64,000 nucleotides of DNA from Sphingomonas pokkalii (lineage in GTDB: Bacteria; Pseudomonadota; Alphaproteobacteria; Sphingomonadales; Sphingomonadaceae), in NCBI RefSeq assembly GCF_003096275.1, contig NZ_QENQ01000001.1, positions 1,253,297-1,317,296 of the forward strand, in the 5' to 3' direction. Below are positions 35,838 to 43,414 of the stretch, piece by piece (the stretch's first letter is position 1; each line of letters starts with the position of its first letter). Below the pieces are notes generated by a model. It saw only the letters and a list, made by a program, of their open reading frames with translations, was not told where the DNA came from and did no database searches. The position numbers and the translations under genes are program-made.

Positions 35838-36761
35838 ATGAGGACCGGCCTCGATCATCTGCCGCCAGCCAAGCAGCGCGAGCTGGAGCGTGTCGTCCAA
35901 ATCCTGTTCCAGGAATTCGGCGACGCGACCGCCGTTGCGACCTCGGACTGGAAGAAGCAGGGGCGCATCCTCAAGGTCATTCTGTACGGCAGCTACGCGC
36001 GCGGCGGATGGGTCGACGAGCCCCATACCGCCAAGGGCTATCAGTCAGACTTTGACCTTCTGGTTATCGTCAACAACGACAGGCTCACCGATCGCGCCCA
36101 GTTTTGGACGACCGTCGACGACCGGCTCAACCGCGAACTGGCGATCACCAAGACGCTCCGCACGCCCGTCAATTTCATCGTCCACACCCTGCAGGAGGTG
36201 AATGATGGGCTGGCGCATGGGCGGTATTTCTTCATGGATGTCGCACGCGACGGCATCGCGCTGTACCAGAGCGACGACACGGAACTGCATCAGCCCAAAC
36301 CGAAAACGCCGAAGCAGGCGTTGGCGATGGCGCGGGAGTATTTTGACGAGTGGTATCCGAGCGGCGGAGAGTTCTACGACAACTTCAAATTCAATCTGTC
36401 GCAAGGTCGATCGAACAACGCTGCGTTTCAGCTACACCAAGCTGCAGAGCGCCTCTATCACTGCGTGCTGCTGGTCTGCACCTTCTACACGCCGCATGTG
36501 CATAATCTGGGGTTCCTGCGCACCCAGGCAGAGCGTATCGACCCGCGTTTGGTCGATGCTTGGCCGCGTGATCAGCGCGGCGCCCGCGCCCGGTTCGAGA
36601 AGTTGAAAGAGGCCTATGTGAAGGCGCGCTACTCGAAACATTACCGTATCAGCGAAGAGGAACTGGCGTGGCTGGGCGAGCGCGTCGAAGCGCTTGGCCA
36701 AGCCGTGCAGGTAATCTGCGAAGAGCGGATTGCGGCACTGGAACGCAGCGCCGCCGCCTGA
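35838..36761 (+). CDS. Nucleotidyltransferase (MNT) - HEPN fusion protein
   Basis: A 307-aa protein. The N-terminal half is a minimal nucleotidyltransferase of the DNA polymerase beta fold: GSYARGGW near residue 50 and SDFDLLVIV near residue 73, supplying the metal-binding Asp pair. The C-terminal half is a HEPN-like helical domain (AAFQLHQAAERLYHCVLLVC), with a possible RNase-type motif in ARYSKHY. Separate MNT and HEPN genes form toxin-antitoxin pairs in which MNT modifies and silences HEPN; here they are one chain. The IS66 element begins immediately after its stop codon, so the native 3' end could be disturbed. Confidence 0.75.
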   Translation: MRTGLDHLPPAKQRELERVVQILFQEFGDATAVATSDWKKQGRILKVILYGSYARGGWVDEPHTAKGYQSDFDLLVIVNNDRLTDRAQFWTTVDDRLNRELAITKTLRTPVNFIVHTLQEVNDGLAHGRYFFMDVARDGIALYQSDDTELHQPKPKTPKQALAMAREYFDEWYPSGGEFYDNFKFNLSQGRSNNAAFQLHQAAERLYHCVLLVCTFYTPHVHNLGFLRTQAERIDPRLVDAWPRDQRGARARFEKLKEAYVKARYSKHYRISEEELAWLGERVEALGQAVQVICEERIAALERSAAA

Positions 36762-36975
36762 CCTAGGCGGCGATTTTCCCGGCGTCCGCGAACGACAATT
36801 CGCGCTGCATCTGCAGCGCTTCACTGCGTTCGCCGAGCCGGTCGTGCCGGCGTCACCGCCGGTGCCGTGTTCGTCGGGGCGCATCGATATCGAGCTGCCC
36901 GGCGGTGTTCGGATCAGTGTCGACGGTGGGGTGGATGCGGGTGCGCTGGCACGGGTGTTATCGGTGCTGCGGTGA
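36762..36975 (+). pseudogene. tnpA: IS66 TnpA (OrfA) C-terminal fragment
   Basis: The frame reads RERQFALHLQRF, then GRIDIELPGGVRISVDGG and ALARVLSVLR, the standard end of IS66-family TnpA. The N-terminal helix-turn-helix part is missing because the MNT-HEPN gene lies directly upstream. Its TGA overlaps the GTG of tnpB as in complete elements. The element is therefore 5'-truncated and probably cannot move on its own. Confidence 0.7.
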
Positions 36976-37319
36976 GTCCGGCGCCGTTGCCGACCCGGGT
37001 ATATCTGGCGTGCGGCGTGACCGACATGCGCAAGGGGTTCGACGGCCTGGCGGTGCTGGTGCAGCAGGTGCTGGCGAAAGACCCGCATTCGGGCGCGCTG
37101 TTCGCGTTTCGCGGCAAGCGCGGGCATCTGGTCAAGCTGCTGTGGTTCGACGGACAAGGCCTTTGCCTGTTTTCGAAGCGGCTCGACCGGGGCCGTTTCG
37201 TCTGGCCGGTGACGGCAAGCGGAACGGTGGTGCTGACACCGGCGCAATTGTCGATGCTGCTGGAGGGCATCGACTGGCGCCGCCCGGAGCGGACCTGCAC
37301 GCCGACGCTGGCGGGCTGA
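36972..37319 (+). CDS. tnpB: IS66 family accessory protein TnpB
   Basis: A 115-aa protein starting at GTG 36972, which overlaps the tnpA stop. Family marks include RVYLACGVTDMRKGFDGLA, LFAFRGKRGHLVKLLWFDG and GLCLFSKRLDRGRFVWP. TnpB is needed with TnpA and TnpC for IS66 transposition. It appears intact and has the usual length. Confidence 0.93.
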   Translation: MSPAPLPTRVYLACGVTDMRKGFDGLAVLVQQVLAKDPHSGALFAFRGKRGHLVKLLWFDGQGLCLFSKRLDRGRFVWPVTASGTVVLTPAQLSMLLEGIDWRRPERTCTPTLAG

Positions 37320-37380
37320 AACCGGCGGTTTTGCGTCGCTTTTGCTCGCCTGAAGCGCCGCGATCTGCTAGCAAATTCGG

Positions 37381-38964
37381 GTGTCGGAAGCACTCGTTTC
37401 CCCTGCTGATGCCGCCGCGCGGATCGCCGCGCTGGAGGCATTGCTCGCCCGGGCCAATGCCGCGCTTGCCGCCCGCGATCTGCTCATCGACAGCTTGCGC
37501 GGGCAGATCGCCCGGCTGCGGCGGATGCAGTTCGGCGCCTCCTCCGAAAAGCTGGGCCGCGAGATCGAGCAGCTCGAACTGGCGCTGGAAGAGCTGGAAG
37601 CCGAGCGCGATGCGGGGCCAATAGAGGAGCGCCCGCCGGAAAGCGCGTCGCGGCCGGCACCGGTTCGCAGCCTGCCGGCGCACCTGCCGCGCGAAGAGGT
37701 CGTCCACGAACCGGCCTCGGGCGCCTGCACCTGCCCGGATTGCGGCGGCGCGCTGCGCCGGCTGGGCATGGATGCCCATGAGATGCTCGACGTGGTGCCG
37801 GTGCGTTGGCGGGTGGTGCGCAACGTCCGCCCAAAATATAGCTGTCGGGTCTGCGACAAGATCGTCCAGGCACCCGCGCCGGCCAGCGCCGTCGCGCGCG
37901 GCAAGGCCAGCTTCGCCACGCTCGCGCATGTCGTGGTGTCGAAGTTCGAGCACCATCTGCCGCTGTACCGCCAGGCAGAGATGATGGCGGCGCAAGGGCT
38001 CGATATCGACCGCTCGACGCTGGCCGGCTGGGCCGGACAGGCCGCAGCGTTGCTCGATCCGATCGTCGCCCGCATCCGCGACGAAGTCCTGCACGCCGAC
38101 AAGATCCACGCCGACGACACCCCGGTGCCGGTGCTCGATCCCGGCCGCGGCAAGACCGCGACCGGGCGGCTATGGGTGTACGCGGCCGACGACCAGGCCT
38201 CGGGCAGTACGGCGCCGCGCGCAACCTGGTATCGCTTCACACCCGACCGCACCGCCGCGCACCCACTGGCGCATCTCGCCGGCTTTCGCGGTTTCCTCCA
38301 GGCCGATGCCTATGCCGGCTATGATGGACTTTACCGCAATGGGGTGACCGAGGTGGCCTGCTGGGCGCATTTCAGGCGCAAGATCTTCGACCTGCACGAA
38401 CGCACCGCCACGCCGCTGACCATCGACATCCTCGAGCGGATCGGCGCGCTCTATGCCGTGGAGGTGGAAGTGCGCGGCCAGCCGCCGGATATCCGGCACC
38501 GGGCGCGGCAGGAACGCAGCAAACCGCTGGTCGAGGCCCTGCGTGCGGTGCTCAACACCGCGCTGCGTCGCCTGTCGCCCAAGTCCGACATGGCGAAGGC
38601 GATTGCGTATGGCACCAAGCGCTGGCCGGCGCTGTCGCGCTTCCTCGACGACGGTCGGCTGGAGGTCGACAACACCGAGCATCGTAGCCATGCCGGGGGC
38701 ATGGCGGAGACGCGCAGGGCCGAGCGCGCGCTGCGCGGCGTCGCCATCGGCCGTCGCAACTGGCTGTTCGCCGGCTCCCGCGTGGGCGGTGAACGTGCCG
38801 CCGCCATCTACACCGTCATCCAGACGTGCAAGGCCAATGACGTCGACCCCCAGGCCTATATCGCCGACGTCATTGCCAAAATCGCCGACGACTGGCCGGC
38901 CAGCCGCTGGGACGAACTCCTGCCGTGGAACTGGGCAGGCGAACCTGCCAGAATGGCGGCATGA
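37381..38964 (+). CDS. tnpC: IS66 family transposase TnpC with a motif insertion
   Basis: A 527-aa transposase from GTG 37381. An N-terminal leucine-rich helix (about 10-80) is followed by a zinc-ribbon-like CPDCGG...CRVCDK region (about 120-165) and the DDE core with HADDTPVPVL and FLQADAYAGYDG. Near the end, where relatives read EVDNN-x-AERALRG, this copy reads EVDN, about 15 additional residues (EHRSHAGGMAETRR region), then AERALRG. The addition contains a small perfect DNA palindrome (38688-38704). It may weaken the catalytic Glu region. Confidence 0.9.
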   Translation: MSEALVSPADAAARIAALEALLARANAALAARDLLIDSLRGQIARLRRMQFGASSEKLGREIEQLELALEELEAERDAGPIEERPPESASRPAPVRSLPAHLPREEVVHEPASGACTCPDCGGALRRLGMDAHEMLDVVPVRWRVVRNVRPKYSCRVCDKIVQAPAPASAVARGKASFATLAHVVVSKFEHHLPLYRQAEMMAAQGLDIDRSTLAGWAGQAAALLDPIVARIRDEVLHADKIHADDTPVPVLDPGRGKTATGRLWVYAADDQASGSTAPRATWYRFTPDRTAAHPLAHLAGFRGFLQADAYAGYDGLYRNGVTEVACWAHFRRKIFDLHERTATPLTIDILERIGALYAVEVEVRGQPPDIRHRARQERSKPLVEALRAVLNTALRRLSPKSDMAKAIAYGTKRWPALSRFLDDGRLEVDNTEHRSHAGGMAETRRAERALRGVAIGRRNWLFAGSRVGGERAAAIYTVIQTCKANDVDPQAYIADVIAKIADDWPASRWDELLPWNWAGEPARMAA

Positions 38965-39563
38965 GCGCCGAAACCATCGCCCGCCTCCATATCGTCCTGA
39001 ACGACATCGAACCCGCCATCTGGCGCCAGGTCGACGTGCCGGTCACTGCCAGCCTGAAGATGCTCCATGACATCATCCAGGCCGCCATGGGCTGGGAGAA
39101 TTACCACCTGTGGCATTTCGAGGCCGGAGACCGGCGCTACGGTGTGCCCGATCCGGCATGGCCGGACCACGGCATGGCTGCGGCGCGGAACGTCAAGCTC
39201 GCGGCGCTCCTCGACCGCGGGGTGCGGGAACTCCTCTACACCTACGACATGGGCGATGACTGGCGGCACACCATCACCATCGAGAGCATCGGCCCCGGTG
39301 AACCAGACCAACAATATCCGCGCTTTGTCGATGGCGAGCGACGTTGTCCGCCCGAGGATGTCGGGGGACTGCCCGGCTTCGAGATGTTCCTCGATGCCAT
39401 GGCCGACCCCAGCCACGAGGAGCACCACCGCCTACGGGAATGGTATGGCGGCCCATACAATCCCGACGACATCGACGAACGCTTCACCAGACGCGCTCTC
39501 GCTGCCATCGCCAACCGCCGCCATGCCGGGAAGATCGCCTACCTGAAAAGCCGAGCACAATAG
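38961..39563 (+). CDS. pRiA4b ORF-3-like passenger protein of the IS66 element
   Basis: A 200-aa protein coupled to tnpC by an ATGA overlap. The pattern IARLHIVLNDIEPAIWRQVD, LHDIIQAAMGWENYHLWHF, YTYDMGDDWRHTI and FEMFLDAMADPSHEEH matches the plasmid pRiA4b ORF-3 family. These proteins are common as extra genes in IS66-type elements, with unknown biochemical role. Translational coupling to the transposase shows that it travels with the element. Confidence 0.88.
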   Translation: MSAETIARLHIVLNDIEPAIWRQVDVPVTASLKMLHDIIQAAMGWENYHLWHFEAGDRRYGVPDPAWPDHGMAAARNVKLAALLDRGVRELLYTYDMGDDWRHTITIESIGPGEPDQQYPRFVDGERRCPPEDVGGLPGFEMFLDAMADPSHEEHHRLREWYGGPYNPDDIDERFTRRALAAIANRRHAGKIAYLKSRAQ

Positions 39564-39681
39564 CAAGGCGGCCTACAGGCCTCGCTTACCTAATTTCCGC
39601 GACGAGTCGGAGAGCGGCCAAAGCTGCAACCGGTCGGAGTCGAACAAAGGCGTGCGCCCGCAACCGCAGGGGTCCGGCCGT

Positions 39682-39703
39682 GTATATTTGACGTATATTT
39701 GAC
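39682..39703. repeat. Perfect tandem 11-mer (GTATATTTGAC x2)
   Basis: Two abutting exact copies of GTATATTTGAC occur 36 nt from the tRNA-Arg fragment and near the 3' end of the integrase gene. They may be protein-binding sites at an element end. Confidence 0.45.
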
Positions 39704-39738
39704 AAGTTTGCTGCTGAGCCAGCTAAGCCATTGAAAAA

Positions 39739-39783
39739 TGGCGCACCCGACAGGATTCGAACCTGTGGCCTCTGCCTTCGGAG
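39739..39783 (-). pseudogene. 3' fragment of a tRNA-Arg gene (attachment-site relic)
   Basis: Read on the minus strand, this 45-nt stretch ends in CGGGTGCGCCA. It contains a full T arm around TTCGAATCC, the variable loop and the 3' side of the anticodon arm, including CTCCGAAG, consistent with anticodon CCG. The 5' half is absent. Such 3' halves are what an integrating element leaves at a tRNA-Arg target. It lies 30 nt from the 3' end of the integrase gene. Confidence 0.7.
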
Positions 39784-39812
39784 CGATGTAGCCGGCTCCT
39801 CCTCGCGAAAGG

Positions 39813-41024
39813 CTAGGCGGGTTTCGACCTTCTGGCGTTACCGTTGGCTTTCAAGCGGTCGAGATAATCTGACCAGTATTGCATCATCCGAACCCGCTCG
39901 TCCCAATGCTCGCCGCGGAGATATGCGCGGCGGACGTCATTGTTCTCCACGTGCGCGAGCTGCCGCTCGATCGCGTCGGGGTGCCACTTCCTGCTCTCGT
40001 TGAGGAGGCTGCTGGCCATCGCGCGGAAGCCGTGGCCCGTCATCTGCGTCTTGTCGTACCCCAGCCGGCGTAGGGCGGCATTGATGGTGTTGTCGGAGAT
40101 GGGGCGAGCGTCTGACCGGACGCTCGGGAACAGAAGTTTCGACCTGCCGCTCATCCCTCGAAGCTCCGCTAGAAGCGAAAGCACCTGATTGGAAAGGGGG
40201 ACCCGATGCGGGCGGCCCATCTTCATCTTCTCGCCGGGGATGGTCCAAACTTTTGCTGATAGGTCGAACTCTGCCCACTCAGCAGCGCGCAGCTCGCCCG
40301 GACGCACAAAGACTTGTGGGGCGATCCGAAGCGCCAAGGCAACCGATGGCTGGCCCTCGTACCCGTCTATGGCGCGCAAGAGTGCGCCGACCTTGTCGGG
40401 CTCGATGATCGCGGCATGATGTTTGACCTTGGGCGTGATCAGGGCGCCCTGGAGATCGGCAGTCACATCTCTCTGCGCGCGTCCGGTGGCGATCGCGTAG
40501 CGAATGACGCTGCTACAGGTGCTGCGGAGGCGTCGTGCCGTCTCATAGCGGCCCCGAACCTCCACGGTCCTCAACACGGTGAGCAGCTCTGGTGCGCTGA
40601 TGTCGCCGATCGGTCGAGTGCCGATCAGTGGGTTGGCGAACGCGATCAGCCAGCGGAGCTTTTCGAGTGTCTTCGCCGCTCGCCCTTCCGCCTCGATCTT
40701 CTTCAGCCATTCGTCGGCGACGGTGGCGAACGTATCTCCGGCCGAAATGCTGCCCACGCCGCGCGTCAGTTTGCCGTAGGAGGAGGGGTTAATGCCCTTC
40801 TCGAGCAGTTTCCGAGCGTTCTCTCGGCGCTCGCGCGCTTCCTTTAGGGAGACGTTAGGATATACGCCAAGCGCCACCGTGCCGCGCTTGCCGTCGTGAC
40901 GATAGTCCCACCGCCAGTACCGACCGCCGCCAGGCTGAACGAGGAGGTACATGCCGTGCATGTCCTGAGTCTTGAACGCTTTGTCGCGCGGTTTGATTCG
41001 ACGGACGGCTGCATCGGTGAGCAT
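39813..41024 (-). CDS. int: P4-type tyrosine integrase
   Basis: An intact 403-aa recombinase. The N-terminal DUF4102 domain has VRRIKPRDKAFKTQDMHG and GVYPNVSLKEARERR. The catalytic domain carries the first Arg in VRPGELRAAEW, the box II pair in GHGFRAMASSLL, and the Tyr near the end in VRMMQYWSDYL. The gene begins 163 nt from the 3' end of tRNA-Phe, the standard layout of a tRNA-targeting island. A decayed relative with matching upstream DNA lies at 25.3-25.7 kb. Confidence 0.95.
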   Translation of the reverse strand: MLTDAAVRRIKPRDKAFKTQDMHGMYLLVQPGGGRYWRWDYRHDGKRGTVALGVYPNVSLKEARERRENARKLLEKGINPSSYGKLTRGVGSISAGDTFATVADEWLKKIEAEGRAAKTLEKLRWLIAFANPLIGTRPIGDISAPELLTVLRTVEVRGRYETARRLRSTCSSVIRYAIATGRAQRDVTADLQGALITPKVKHHAAIIEPDKVGALLRAIDGYEGQPSVALALRIAPQVFVRPGELRAAEWAEFDLSAKVWTIPGEKMKMGRPHRVPLSNQVLSLLAELRGMSGRSKLLFPSVRSDARPISDNTINAALRRLGYDKTQMTGHGFRAMASSLLNESRKWHPDAIERQLAHVENNDVRRAYLRGEHWDERVRMMQYWSDYLDRLKANGNARRSKPA

Positions 41025-41129
41025 GACGGTATCTCCTCCGCTGGCGCAGTGCTGATACCGTCAAATATACCGCCAAAGCCCGCGGGTTCCAATGGATCGG
41101 CCCGGATTTGGGCGGATCAGATACCGTCA
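41024..41129. repeat. ATACCGTCA motif copies beside the intact integrase
   Basis: ATACCGTCA occurs at 41055-41063 and 41121-41129, and in reverse at 41024-41032 over the integrase start. The arrangement mirrors the copies at 25.66-25.91 kb and suggests integrase or excisionase binding and autoregulation of int. Confidence 0.5.
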
Positions 41130-41186
41130 AAAACCACGCAAATCTGCCGATTTTTGGACATTGATGGATCTGTGCGGAGAGGTGGA

Positions 41187-41262
41187 TGGTGCCCGGGGAC
41201 GGAGTCGAACCGCCGACACTGCGATTTTCAGTCGCATGCTCTACCAACTGAGCTACCCGGGC
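41187..41262 (-). tRNA. tRNA-Phe (GAA)
   Basis: A 76-nt cloverleaf on the minus strand. A 7-bp acceptor GCCCGGG/CCCGGGC is followed by the D arm with AGCTCAGTTGGTAGAGC, an anticodon loop CTGAAAA (anticodon GAA), the T arm GGCGGTTCGACTCCGTC and an encoded CCA. It is complete even though its 3' end is the attachment site of the neighbouring island. Confidence 0.97.
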
Positions 41263-41293
41263 ACACCGGCGGAGCCGCCGGGGAGCGCGCCTG

Positions 41294-41476
41294 TTAGTCG
41301 GGGAATTCTTGGCTGTCCAGCCCTGATTGCACATTTGTTGGGGCCGGCTCGCCCGGCACGCGGTAGCCCTCGCCCAGCCATTGCAGCAGGTCGCGATCCT
41401 TGCAGCCGCGGCTGCAGAAGGGCTTGAAGTCGGCGGTGCCGGGCTTGCCGCAGATCGGGCAGGCGTCGCGAGGCAT
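41294..41476 (-). CDS. yacG: DNA gyrase inhibitor YacG (zinc ribbon)
   Basis: A 60-aa protein from ATG 41476, with AAGGAG 8 nt upstream. It has the four-cysteine YacG zinc site, CPICGKP and FCSRGCKDRDL, then QWLGEGYRVPGE. YacG binds GyrB and inhibits gyrase. It is the last gene of the infA-maf-rng-yacG run, its start lying just after the rng stop, an order common in alphaproteobacteria. Confidence 0.9.
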   Translation of the reverse strand: MPRDACPICGKPGTADFKPFCSRGCKDRDLLQWLGEGYRVPGEPAPTNVQSGLDSQEFPD

Positions 41477-41481
41477 GCGGG

Positions 41482-42432
41482 TCACTCCTTGGGGGTCACG
41501 AACCGGACCACGCCGCCCATGCGGCGGGCGAGCGTCTCGGTCCAGTCGGGTTCGCGCGCCAGGCGGCGGGCGATTCGGGTATCGACCATATGGGTCGCGG
41601 GCACCGGCGGGGGAAGACGTTCCAGCCGGCGCAGCTCGGCGCGCGTCGCCGCGCCCACCGGATCGGCGTGGAGCAGCTCGGGCAGCGAGGGGCGAGTGCG
41701 GCGGCGGACGATCTGGAGGAAGCCAAAGCCGTTCACCGCCGTGCGCTCGAACGGCTGGGGTAGCGCGGCGTCGATCGCCTCGGCAACGGCGTTGCGCGCC
41801 GCCTTGCTGCTCAGCGTCGGGAAGTCGATGCCGATCGAGCCGCCGATGCCAAATCGTTCGATCGCGCGGGCGATGGCGTGGGCGGCGGCGATCGAGAGGG
41901 GTTCGAGCGGGCCGGCGCCGTCGACGTCGAACAGCGTCATCGCGGGCGTGGGGCTCATGCGCAGCGCGCCGCCGGGAAAGGCGATCTCGCCGCTATAGGC
42001 CTCGTCGAGCAATTCGGACCAGCCCGCCTCTTCCAGCGCATCGGCCTCGTGGGAGCGGAGCGTGCGCACGGGATGGTCGCTGGCGGTGATGCGGGCGAGC
42101 AGGTCCGGGCCGTCGCCCAACGGCGCCTCAGGCGGTGCGGGGACGGCCTTGGGGAGCTTGGCGCGGCCGGGTTCGGGGATCGCCTCGCGGACGATCTTCA
42201 CCTTTAGCGGCGCGCCCTGGGTGATGCCCTTGGGGAGGGGATCGCACAGCGCCTCGCCGCCCTGGTCGAGCGTCACCTTGCCGGTGGATTTGTCGGTGAG
42301 CCGTGCCGCGCAGATCGCACCGACCTGGGGGCGGGTGCCCGCCAGCTCGATTCGCGCCTTCCAGATCACCCCGCGCGAAACGAGGGCGGCGCGGTTCTCG
42401 CCGATTCCCGCCTCGTACAGCCACTCAGCCAA
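41482..42432 (-). CDS. rng: Ribonuclease E/G family protein
   Basis: A protein of about 316 aa. The likely start is TTG 42432, which overlaps the maf stop by 8 nt and begins LAEWLYEAGIGENRAAL, an RNase G-type N-terminus; the longer open frame upstream lies over maf. Central marks are IGIDFPTLSSKAARNAVAEA and TAVNGFGFLQIVRRRTRPSL, corresponding to the DNase I-like part of the family. It is shorter than E. coli RNase G, as usual for this alphaproteobacterial branch. Roles are RNA processing and decay. Confidence 0.82.
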   Translation of the reverse strand: MAEWLYEAGIGENRAALVSRGVIWKARIELAGTRPQVGAICAARLTDKSTGKVTLDQGGEALCDPLPKGITQGAPLKVKIVREAIPEPGRAKLPKAVPAPPEAPLGDGPDLLARITASDHPVRTLRSHEADALEEAGWSELLDEAYSGEIAFPGGALRMSPTPAMTLFDVDGAGPLEPLSIAAAHAIARAIERFGIGGSIGIDFPTLSSKAARNAVAEAIDAALPQPFERTAVNGFGFLQIVRRRTRPSLPELLHADPVGAATRAELRRLERLPPPVPATHMVDTRIARRLAREPDWTETLARRMGGVVRFVTPKE

Positions 42433-42994
42433 GGGGATAGCCGGCGCCGGCCAGCAGCGCGCGCGCCTCGAACACCGGCAGGCCGACCACGCCCGAATGG
42501 CTGCCGGAGAGGAAGCGCACGAACGCCTCGGCTTTGCCCTGGATGGCATAGCCGCCCGCCTTGCCGATGCCTTCGCCGCTGGTGACGTACCAGTCGATAT
42601 CGGCGTCGCTGAGGCGCTTGAAGGCGACGACGGTGTCGGCAACGCGGGTGCGGGCCCGGCCGTCCGGGCCGATCACGCAGAGCGCGGAGAGGCAATGGTG
42701 GCGGCGGCCGGAGAGCAGCGCCAGCATCCGCCGCAGATCGGCTTCATCCTCGGGCTTACCGAGGATGCGGCGGCCGACGGCGATGGTGGTGTCGCCGGCA
42801 AGGACGATCTCGTCCGCGGCACGCGTCACCGCATGCGCCTTGGCGGTGGCGACGCGCAGCACATAGGGTCGCGGCAGCTCGCCGGGGCGGACATCCTCGT
42901 CCACATCGGGCGCGGCAACGCGATCGGGCGCGGCGCCGATCCGGGTGAGTAGATCGAGCCGTCGCGGCGAGGTGGAAGCGAGCACGAGCCGCAT
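42425..42994 (-). CDS. maf: Maf family nucleotide pyrophosphatase
   Basis: A protein of about 189 aa from ATG 42994 (a GTG at 43003 would add three residues). Maf signatures are LVLASTSPRRLDLL at the N-terminus, VLAGDTTIAVGRRILGKP with the catalytic Asp, and GGYAIQGKAEAFV. Maf proteins hydrolyse non-canonical or modified nucleoside triphosphates and affect septum formation. It lies between infA and rng on the same strand. Confidence 0.93.
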   Translation of the reverse strand: MRLVLASTSPRRLDLLTRIGAAPDRVAAPDVDEDVRPGELPRPYVLRVATAKAHAVTRAADEIVLAGDTTIAVGRRILGKPEDEADLRRMLALLSGRRHHCLSALCVIGPDGRARTRVADTVVAFKRLSDADIDWYVTSGEGIGKAGGYAIQGKAEAFVRFLSGSHSGVVGLPVFEARALLAGAGYPLG

Positions 42995-43007
42995 GGGCGG
43001 CACCCGC

Positions 43008-43226
43008 TTACTTGAAGCGGTAGGTGATGCGGCCCTTGGTCAGGTCGTACGGGGTCAGCTCGACGAGCACCTCGTCGCCGACCAGCACGCGGATGCGGTT
43101 CTTGCGCATCTTGCCGGCGGTGTGGCCGAGAATCTCATGATCGTTCTCGAGCCGGACGCGGAACATGGCGTTGGGGAGAAGCTCCACAACCTGTCCACGC
43201 ATTTCAAGCAGTTCTTCTTTGGCCAA
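43008..43226 (-). CDS. infA: Translation initiation factor IF-1
   Basis: A 72-aa OB-fold protein, almost a consensus IF-1: [35 protein letters not shown] and [11 protein letters not shown]. The start codon appears to be TTG 43226 with GAGAGG upstream. It binds the ribosomal A site during initiation. It heads the infA-maf-rng-yacG group. Confidence 0.97.
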   Translation of the reverse strand: MAKEELLEMRGQVVELLPNAMFRVRLENDHEILGHTAGKMRKNRIRVLVGDEVLVELTPYDLTKGRITYRFK

Positions 43227-43373
43227 AAAATGCCTCTCAGGGATTAGCGCGCGTAAAAGTGCGTCGCCCTTACCGCGCTGGAAGGAAAAAGGGAAGGCGG
43301 CGCGACACGCGCACGTCTACACCCAAGACATGGCGATTTGGGGGCGGGGGTGCAAGACCGGCCCGATCACCCC

Positions 43374-43404
43374 GCAAAAATGCCCCTCCCGCGCGCGGGA
43401 GGGG
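43374..43404 (-). terminator. Rho-independent terminator of hppA
   Basis: On the minus strand a perfect 22-nt palindrome (CGCGGGAGGGG half-site) at 43383-43404 is followed by CATTTTTGC. It lies about 10 nt after the hppA stop. Confidence 0.75.
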
Positions 43405-43414
43405 GGATGGTCGA

